64,000 nt of DNA, taken from the NCBI GenBank assembly GCA_017893485.1, contig CM030367.1, forward strand, positions 89,540,910-89,604,909, read 5' to 3'. The stretch comes from Hemerocallis citrina (taxonomy: Eukaryota; Streptophyta; Magnoliopsida; Asparagales; Asphodelaceae). Under the pieces are notes generated by a model. It was not told the DNA's origin, did no database searches, and worked only from the letters and a program-made list of their open reading frames with translations. Positions 57,062 through 64,000 of the stretch are shown one piece after another. The position numbers were made by a program, and so were the translations under genes. Numbering within the stretch: position 1 is the first letter of the stretch; each line of letters starts with the position of its first letter.

Positions 57062-58225
57062 TGTAGAACCCCGTATTTTCAAATATTATTTTAATTATTT
57101 GAAAATGAATTTAAGTAATTTTTGAGGATTTAAATAAATATTTTCTAAGAAATTTATCTTTTGTACACGTGCAAAACACGTGCAAATGACTTTTCAGAAG
57201 TTTGAAAAATTAAGTTTTCTTTATGAATAATCATTATTTATTATTTGAAGATTATTTAGTATTTTTCCAGATTTTTCTGAAATTAATTAGTACTATTTGC
57301 AATTTTTGAGAAAAGAAGGACTTATTTGCAAAATTGACATTTGTTTGGGTTAAAACGCAAAAGTGGCATTCTGGACGTTTTGAGCAGTATTGGCATTGAG
57401 GTTTAAGTTATATTTCACTATTAAATCCTGGCTTAAATGATATTTGATGAAATTTCAAGACTAATCTATATATATGTAAATTATATTTTGGGAAAGGATT
57501 ATTTTGCAAATCGGGTGAAAACCCTAATATTTTAATCCGGCATATATATAAGGGATTTTCCTATTCCCAGCCGTCATTGAGTATACACAGGATTTTGAGA
57601 TTTATTTTGAGGAGCAAAAGAAGAGGCTTTTGGATCTAGCAAGGAGAAGAACTATTTCGTGGATTTTCTTCAAAACAATGTGAGTTGGTTTGTTTTGTTT
57701 TGCTTTGCTTTGTTTGTTTTGATTGGTAGATGACGTAAGATCTTTGTTATGCTTGTTGTGATCATTATGCCATTAATTTGTTAGTCTCATTGTAAATATG
57801 ATTTGGATCTTTAATTTGAGATGGAGGATGAGAACTTTTGTTGATATTTGGATCATGTATGAGAAATATTAAGATTTAGTGAGGATATGTTGATCTATGA
57901 GATCGTATTGTTGAGAGACATATTAAGAATTAATTTTGTTGTGATTAGATGGTAAACACCTGGACCTTATGATTGTAAATCAGATTTGGATTAAGTTATG
58001 GAAGACTTTTTGTTGAAGAAAAACCCTAATAGGAGAATTAAAGAATTAAGATCATGAGAATATGAGATTGGAGAAATTGATTGATTGAGTAATGTAACCA
58101 TGATGGAGATTGTTGAGAATTGTTTATTTGCCTGAATATAAATTAATTTTATGATCGATGAATCCTTAGAATACTCCCGTTTGATTTGTGTTCAGATCTA
58201 TACTTTTTGTAAATCTGTAGCCGAC

Positions 58226-58473
58226 AGTCGACTGGCCTACAGAGCAGTCGACTGGTACGTGCCTACTGTGTATTTTTGAGCCTTGAGATTTGTTCGGGAC
58301 AGTCGACCTGGACTGAGGTCAGTCGACTGGTCCTCTGGTTGTATTTTTGTTCAGTTCTTTCGGGACGGTCGACTGATGACTTGTCAAGCCGACTGGTCAT
58401 GCCTTAGATTATTTTTGTAGAATGTTGGATTATGTCCTCTGGACAGTCGACTGATCTGATGTGCAGTCGACTG
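58226..58473 (+). repeat. Four pairs of AGTCGACTG palindromes, 20 bp apart
   Basis: Starts at 58226/58246, 58301/58321, 58367/58387 and 58445/58465: within-pair spacing is exactly 20 bp in all four. Pair-to-pair distance is 75, 66 and 78 bp. Variants in pairs two and three (AGTCGACCT; GGTCGACTG, AGCCGACTG) keep the spacing. The same motif in pairs of 21-22 bp occurs in the Sirevirus LTR at 2245-3670. Confidence 0.85.
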
Positions 58474-58859
58474 GTCCTGAAGGAATCTTTGTATTTGATT
58501 TGAGATATTTTGTTTAGTGTTTGATTTTAAGATGTTCAGTTAAGTATTTGTTTTTGAGATGTTCAGTTAAGAACATGATTTTGAGATATTTTGTTGAGCC
58601 ACTTGTTAAGTGGAATTTGTTCAGATATTTGTTTTTGAGTCTCTAGAGGTAGGTGACCCTAGTATACCGGTGTTTGTTCAGTTATTTGTTGAGGCCCATC
58701 GAGGCAAATTTTCAGTTATTCAGATTTTTAGTCCGGTAGGGTACACTACTCTAGGAGATTTGTTCAGTAACCCAAACTAATAAGGACAGGCATTAGTAGT
58801 GTCATGACGAATGAGAACATGAGTTATGCACCTCAGTATGGCTTTTGATGTAGGATGTA

Positions 58860-59130
58860 ATCTCCTGAATTATCCAAGTAGTTAACTTGTGATGTGTGAT
58901 TTATCTCCGGAATTATCCAGGTAGTTAACCTGTGATGCGAGGTATTTCTCCTGAATTATCCAAGTAATTATCTTGTGATGTGGGATTGAACTACGGAATG
59001 ATCGGAGTCGAGGCGACGCTTTTGGGATATTATTGTGATAAGGAATCTATGTTTAGATGTGGGATGATCTCCTGAATTATCCAGGGAAAATACCTGTGAT
59101 GTGGGATCAATCTCCGGAATGATCAAGTAT
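58860..59130 (+). repeat. Iterated TCTCC(T/G)GAATTATCCA phrase in the solo LTR
   Basis: Five or more copies of a 50-60-bp phrase with CTCCTGAATTATCCAAGTAGTTAA and CTTGTGATGTGGGA, diverged by point changes. Confidence 0.7.
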
Positions 59131-59719
59131 GGGCAAATTATCATAGTTTATCTTCATCTCTTAGTAGTCATCGTTGTCAGCATGTAGTCATGATGTTTTC
59201 TTGAATCACTTTTATGCATTCGGATTTCCTGTTTTTTACACACTTGACTTTTGGTTTTGGTATCACCCCTTATTCTTTTGTTGTACTTCATACTTTAGTG
59301 TTGATTATTATTTGTTGGATATAATGTTTTAAGTTCATTTATGTTATTGTTTTGATTAGTCGCCACTCACACCATTTATGGCTGACCCCGTAGTTTGGGG
59401 GTTAGGGTTCAACTCTAGCCTCACTTGTTGCAGGTTATTGCTTAGTTGGAGGTTGGATGCTTGAGTTGGCTTTGAGATAATTGGATTATTTAGTGTTTGG
59501 TGTAAAATTGTAAAGACTTATTTGAGATCATTTTGAGTTGTAAAACAAAAGATTAATTTGTGTTGAGATGATTAGACTTCCGCTGCAATTGTAATAATTG
59601 TTGTATAAAGAAGAAAAATTTTAGTGGTGTTGTTGGTGTTTATTGTTGTATTGAAGTGGATTGCTGGGATTTCGCCACTTATTTTCTAAGCTCTCATATT
59701 AGAAATTTGGGGCGCTACA

Positions 59720-59724
59720 GGGAG
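59720..59724 (+). repeat. Solo LTR target duplication, right
   Basis: GGGAG, matching 57057-57061; gene text continues just after it. Confidence 0.9.
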
Positions 59725-61363
59725 AGCTATGCCCGATGCAGTACTACCTCAATTTGTGGAAGCAGTTAGTTTGCTTTATTTTGAAGTGCGAGGAGAAGAA
59801 GGTGCCTCTAAAGCTGAAATATTTTCGAGATGTCTTAGGGGTGAGCTCGCTCGAAGTTCAGGAGGGTATCTTCTACATCTCACCTCGCCCCCACAAGAAA
59901 GTGGTGCACGGGCATCCAGATTCCATAAAGGGGTGGAAGGCCAAGTATTTTGTGGTCGGAAGTGAGGGACCTTGGAAAATTCCAACGACTTGGAATTTCT
60001 ACAAGCCGAACCATAAACCCCCGAGGCGGAGGGACTTGACTGAGGCAGAGTGGGCTGACGTTGATAGAATTGTTGAGGGGCACAACATCGGTTGGCCAAA
60101 CGTGACAGAGTCGCACTTAGCCCGAGCTGGACTGAGCCCAGCTGACCCTTGTATGTTGTTATTTTATTTTCGTTTAATTTTTTGCTTTCGTGTTAACATT
60201 CCCTTTTTTTCTCTCTACAGCGATGGATCAGTCGAAGCTTGGCACAAGGAAGACCCTGCTAGCTCTGGCTCAAAAGAGGAGGGTCGAGAAGGCAGCACCG
60301 AAGGCAGGGTCCGCCCCGGGGGGCTTCGAGGCCCCCTCGGAGCGGCCCTATAAGAAATCGAAGAGGGCCCCCAGCTAAAGATGCACCAGAGTTGGGGCCG
60401 AGCTCTAGTAGTCGTAAGGTTGTTAAGGTCTTGAAGCCCCCCCTCCCCCCGCGCCCCGACGCCCAGCATATGGTGGGCAAGAGGGGGCTAAGGCCATTCA
60501 CCTCGGACTGGGCGGTCAAGGAGGGCAACTCGCTGGCCGAGGGCCCGATCTCGATTGAGGTGGCAGATAACCTCGCCACAATCCGCGATCGGACCATTCT
60601 GGCGACCGAGACAGTGGAGACGGCCTACATGAAGTGGACTCAAGCCCAAGTGGTGGTAAGTGTTGGTTTGCTGTTTGTTTCTTTTTGTACTTGGCACGCT
60701 TTTCTGTCTCTTGTCTCTCTTCTACCAGGCGTTGATGATCAGAGCGCAGCTGAAGATGTGCTTCGAGAAGGAGTTCCACGCCGAGAAGCGAAATGCCGAT
60801 CGGTACCTTCGTGAAGCGAAGGACTTGAAGGTCGAGCTGACCACAGCTCAGGGAGTGGCTCAGGCCCTTCAAGCCGACCTCGCCTCTCAATAGGACCAGC
60901 ACCTTCGTGCCTTGGCGGAGGTTCGGGGGAAGGCGGCTGCGGAGTATGAGGAGCTGGCAATGGCTGCTTCGGAGGAATTGATGAACTCCCAAGACGAGGC
61001 GTATGATCGGGCAAAGGAGCATTTCCTACTCCTTTACCCTAGACCAAAATCGACCACCTCCACTACGAATGGGAGCCCCCTGTGCTTCCGCTGACCCCTG
61101 GGGGCGAGGAAGACGAGGCGCTGAGGGACCCGGACTTGGAGAGAGAGGCAGGAGGGGCGACGGCCGACGAAGAGGTGCAGATCCCCCCTCAGAAGTAGTT
61201 TTTTACTTTCTTTTTCTTCTTGTATTTGCCGAGCGCGGACCGGCCACCACTTTTTGTAACTAATTTTTGGAATTAATATAATCGTGTTTTTGGCCAACCT
61301 GCTATGACTTGCGCATCTTTGGGAATCTTGAAGTGAATTGCTATTTCCTCTCCTTTTTTTTAG

Positions 61364-61687
61364 ATGGACGAGACCCTAAGGTCTAACCTCAGTTCTGCCG
61401 AGGTCCAATGTCTTCGGAACAGGCTAGAGTCCAAGGAGAGTGTCTTGATCCGCTATCGCAAACAGTCCCACGATCGAGAATCCGTGGTAAGCTATTTTAT
61501 GAACAACTCCAAGGAGCTCAGTTTAGAGTCCAAGGAGAGTGTCTTGATCCGCTATCGCAAACAGGCCCGCGACCGAGAATCCGTGGTAAGCTATTTTATG
61601 AACAACTCCAAGGAGCTCAGTTTAGAGGCGGCAAGCCTGAAGAAGGCTATAGCTGACCAAGACTGGGGGAGTGCTGAGACGAACTAG
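61364..61687 (+). CDS. Second antisense ORF of the pol-less element, with internal duplication
   Basis: ATG at 61364 right after a T-rich acceptor-like TTTTTTTTAG. 107 codons, helical and charged (SAEVQCLRNRLESKESVLIR), corresponding in place to the 43,822 ORF but much shorter. A 99-bp segment (61427-61525) is repeated at once (61526-61624) with few changes, giving 33 residues twice. It stops at TAG 61685-61687. Coiled-coil-like; no known function. Confidence 0.45.
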   Translation: MDETLRSNLSSAEVQCLRNRLESKESVLIRYRKQSHDRESVVSYFMNNSKELSLESKESVLIRYRKQARDRESVVSYFMNNSKELSLEAASLKKAIADQDWGSAETN

Positions 61688-62157
61688 TCAATGTTTGACG
61701 CCTTTACCGAGTGACCGACCTCTTAGTCCGTTCTCCATGAGGTTGTGGTAGAAAAGAAGATGGAGATTCAGAGGTTGAAAGTCATGCTCGGCATAGGCGG
61801 ATCTCGGTTCGGCCCTTTTGGGGGAGGAGGCCCCTCTGTCGTGGGTTCCTCACCGACCCTCTATCTGAAGATGGCGAGGCCCACTGATGCACAAATCTCT
61901 GTGCTGGGACGTCTACACTAGCGATGCCGGTGGTGCCGGACGAGCAAACTGGAGGACAGACCCGCTCGGTGGGGCTCGAGATAGTCTGTGTTAGCCAAAA
62001 AAGCCCCACGAGAAACACTTAGGTTGGGGTAAAAAGAACCGTTGTAATAATTTCTATTGTACTATGGCAATTCAAGGCGTTATGATGAATGGAATTTGAT
62101 TTTTCCATCCTTCCGATTTGTAGGAAAACTTCGGACGCCGCCTGTAGTGTAAGCCTA
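61688..62157 (+). other. Decayed continuation and 3' region of the second ORF
   Basis: Further coiled-coil-like text in other frames to about 62,020, then TTGTAATAATTTCTATTGTAC and AATGAATGGAATTTG, which look like a plant 3' end. No intact ORF. Confidence 0.4.
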
Positions 62158-63185
62158 GTGTCAAGCCCCCATGCTTTATAGAAAAGTCAGGTTGTGGCTC
62201 GAGGTCATTTCCGAGCGCCTAGCCCATACAGCTTGAGAAAGCTAGGACAGTGCTCGAGGTCAATACCGAGTGTCGAGCTCCTATGCTTTGTAGAAAAGTT
62301 AGGGTGTGGCTTGAGTTCATTGCCGAGCGCCTAGCCCATACAGCTTGAGAAAGCTAGGGCATTGCTCGAGATCAATGCCGAGTATCGAGATCCCATGCTT
62401 TGTAGAAAAGTTAGGGTATGGCTCGAGGTCCTTGCCGAGCGCCTAGCCCATACAGCTTGAGAAAGCTAGGGCATTGCTCGAGGCCAATGCCGAATGTCGA
62501 GCACCTTATGCTTTGTAGAAAGGTCAGGGTATGGCTCGAGGTCATTGTCAAGCACCTAGCCCAAAAAGCTTGAGAAAGCTAGGGCATTGCTCGAGGTCAA
62601 TGCCGAATGTCGAGCCCCTTATGCTTTGTAGAATAGTTAGGGTGTGGCTTGAGGTCATTGCCGAGCGCCTAATCCATAAAGCTTGAGAAAGCTAGGGCAT
62701 TGCTCAAGGTCAATGCCGAATGTCGAGCCCCTTATGCTTCGTAGAAAAGTTAGGGTGTGGCTCGAGGTCATTGCCGAGCGCCTAGCCCATAAAGCTTGAG
62801 AGAGTTAGGGCATTGCTCGAGGTCAATGCCGAGTGTTGAGATCCCATGCTTAGTAGGAAAGTTAGGGTGTGGCTCAAGGTCAATGCCGAGCGCCTAGCCC
62901 ATAAAGCTTGAGAAAGCTAGTGCATTGATCGAGGTCAATGCCGAATTTCGAGCCCCTTATGCTTTGTAGAAAAGTTAGGGTGTGGCTTGAGGTCATTGCC
63001 GAGCACCTAACCCATAAAGCTTGAGAAAAGTAGGGCATTGCTCGAGGTCAATGCCGAATGTCGAGCCTATTATGCTTTGTAGAAAAGTTAGGGTGTGGCT
63101 CGAGGTCATTGCCGAGCGCCTAGCCTATAAAGCTTGAGAAAGCTAGGTTATTGCTAGAGGTCAATGTCGAATGTCGAGCCCCTTA
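62158..63185 (+). repeat. Tandem array B, nine copies of about 113 bp
   Basis: GCTTGAGAAAGCT recurs at 62231, 62343, 62454, 62568, 62681, 62794, 62906, 63019 and 63132 (last varied), spacing 111-114. Each unit is a dimer: two halves begin GCTCGAGGTCA(A/T)TGCCGA, and both resemble the 57-bp unit of array A. One half centres on the inverted repeat AGCTTGAGAAAGCT. The array ends where a piece of LTR begins. Confidence 0.95.
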
Positions 63186-63228
63186 TGCTGTTTGTTTTTG
63201 GGGTGTAGGGGCAACAGGTGTGAGTTCT
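63186..63228 (-). repeat. Truncated second LTR of the pol-less element
   Basis: About 43 bp matching 54458-54502 (TGTTTGTTTTTGGGGTGTAG...GTTCTTG). The array text CGAGCCCCTTATGCT runs straight into it, so the LTR edge and primer site are gone. A new LTR begins at 63229 and interrupts the rest. Confidence 0.7.
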
Positions 63229-64000
63229 TGTCACGCCCCACTTCCAAAAAAATACGGAATACAAGCGCGTAACATTGGCCCAGCGAATGATTTTCATCAT
63301 TCATAAGCTGTAGGATCGACTCAGCATCATAACAAGAAATATAACAACATATACTTAACCATGCATGCATGAATAACTTATTAATCAACAAAAATTATTT
63401 GAACAAATGTAAACTTCTCAAATAAATACAAGATCTGGATCAAAAAGTAAAACTCCATGCCCGTTACAAGTTTCAAGTAGCAATAAGAATTTATATGAAC
63501 TCAAATACAAAATAACTAAAGCAAATTTCCCAAGCGAAGCCTAGTACTTTAGCTCACCAATTCCTTCTGGTAGTTCGTCTCCAAAGTCGGTATATCATGC
63601 AGAAGAAAAATAGAGAAAACAAATACAAACGCCCTTAGTGCAAGTTAGGACCGCAAGTAGTACAAGCAAGAGTACAAGAATAAAAATATAACAAAGAACA
63701 AGAATCAAAGGTATAACAAGGAATAGAGACAAGAATCAAGGAACATGAAACAAAACAAAGTCAAGTATGACGCAACTAGAAATAATCATATGAACGGAAA
63801 GACAACAACTTACAACAGGAAAACATGTAACAGAAATGGGTTCATGCAAACTTGTGAATCAAAATCAGGTGACTTCTAAATCAAATCAAAATCATGTAAC
63901 CAAATCAAGTAACTTGTAACTCAAAATCAGGAAACTGGTAGACAAGATCATGCATGCACTTAGTGTCAACTTAAGTCTATTGTTTAATTCTATCTAGGTA
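63229..64000 (-). mobile_element. Start of another Gypsy-type LTR, reverse orientation
   Basis: Begins TGTCACGCCCCACTTCC, like the reverse complement of the solo LTR end (TGTAGCGCCCCAAATTTC), and continues as long non-coding A-rich DNA to the window edge. The other end is outside, so this call rests on the end pattern and the abrupt junction. Confidence 0.5.

Larger units (their letters stand above)
57062..59719 (+). mobile_element. Solo LTR of a Gypsy-type element, 2658 bp
   Basis: TGTAGAACCCC at the left and GGGGCGCTACA at the right, flanked by GGGAG on both sides, with no internal region or second LTR, so it arose by LTR-LTR recombination. The TGTAGAACCCC/GGGGCGCTACA ends resemble those of large plant chromovirus LTRs; lineage is inferred. 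A TATA-like TATATATAAGGG lies near 57,542-57,553. Four phased AGTCGACTG pairs lie in the middle, and a repeated phrase CTCCTGAATTATCCA(A/G)G occurs several times at 58,860-59,120. Confidence 0.9.
56225..61198 (+). pseudogene. Second antisense Tat gene, split and broken
   Basis: Homologue of the 41,508 gene. Exon 1 starts at 56225 (or ATG 56282) and has stops at 56540-56542 and 56858-56860 and a shift near 56,985. It is split at 57061 by the solo LTR, and resumes at 59725 with KPNHKPPRR-type text near 60,010. Donor GTATGT at 60151; exon 2 is 60221-60655 with a shift near 60,375; donor GTAAGT; exon 3 is from 60729, with TAG at about 60,892 and a shift before the acidic tail that ends at 61198. 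Intron 1 is at the same codon and phase as in the first gene. Confidence 0.75.
54458..63228 (-). mobile_element. Pol-less Tat-related element, antisense gene retained
   Basis: Same layout as the 3' half of the complete element: LTR (54458-54970), polypurine tract, 57-bp array, TATA, spliced antisense gene, second coiled-coil ORF, 113-bp array. A piece of the second LTR then follows (63186-63228), which is cut by another LTR insertion. There is no gag, pol or primer site between the second array and that LTR piece. A 2658-bp solo LTR splits the antisense gene. It is a deletion derivative or a non-autonomous form; one copy cannot decide which. Confidence 0.75.

Noticed and set aside
1..64000. 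tRNA or rRNA genes, intact host genes
   Set aside because: I looked for tRNA-like A and B boxes with a cloverleaf, and for rRNA blocks, and saw none; without a covariance search this is not exhaustive.

Overview
This window is a repeat-dense stretch of nuclear DNA from a flowering plant, probably a eudicot with a large genome; I cannot name the species. The evidence is the set of plant-type elements: a Sirevirus-like Ty1/Copia element, a Tat-lineage Ty3/Gypsy element with two RNase H domains, a plant mobile domain (PMD) gene, PIF/Harbinger and hAT transposases, an L1-like LINE with double zinc knuckles, an RTE-like LINE, and a fragment of the plant gene for delta-1-pyrroline-5-carboxylate synthase (P5CS). 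I see no intact host gene, tRNA, rRNA or CRISPR. Almost all coding sequence is transposon-derived and broken by stops or frameshifts.

Layout. 1-3670: 3' part of a Sirevirus with its 3' LTR. 4037-10551: two head-to-tail Helitron-like elements. The second was entered by a foldback element (6624-9935), which holds a Tourist-like element (8235-9512), which holds small Helitron-type termini. 10963-19040: a full-length LINE with a 17-bp target duplication. 19307-20550: two more Helitron-like elements. 21224-35691: CACTA-like ends bracketing the P5CS fragment, an RTE LINE, a PIF/Harbinger gene pair, a PMD gene and a hAT gene. 36768-37768: a foldback MITE made of palindromic modules and split by a 313-bp Helitron. 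38728-52529: a second foldback element split by a complete Tat element (39402-52326, 598-bp LTRs, 5-bp target duplication ATGCC). 52530-54457: AT-rich DNA and MITE pieces. 54458-63228: a pol-less relative of the Tat element whose antisense gene is split by a 2.66-kb solo LTR (57062-59719). 63229-64000: start of another LTR.

The most interesting system is the module shared by the two Tat elements: an antisense, TATA-driven, spliced gene with a tandem array on each side. In both elements the promoter-side array has a 57-bp period and the far-side array a 113-bp period, although the monomers of the two elements show no obvious sequence similarity. The second element has kept this module while losing gag-pol. 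A separate striking signal is the palindrome AGTCGACTG, which occurs in helically phased pairs (20 bp apart in the solo LTR, 21-22 bp in the Sirevirus LTR), four pairs in each, although the two elements belong to different superfamilies.
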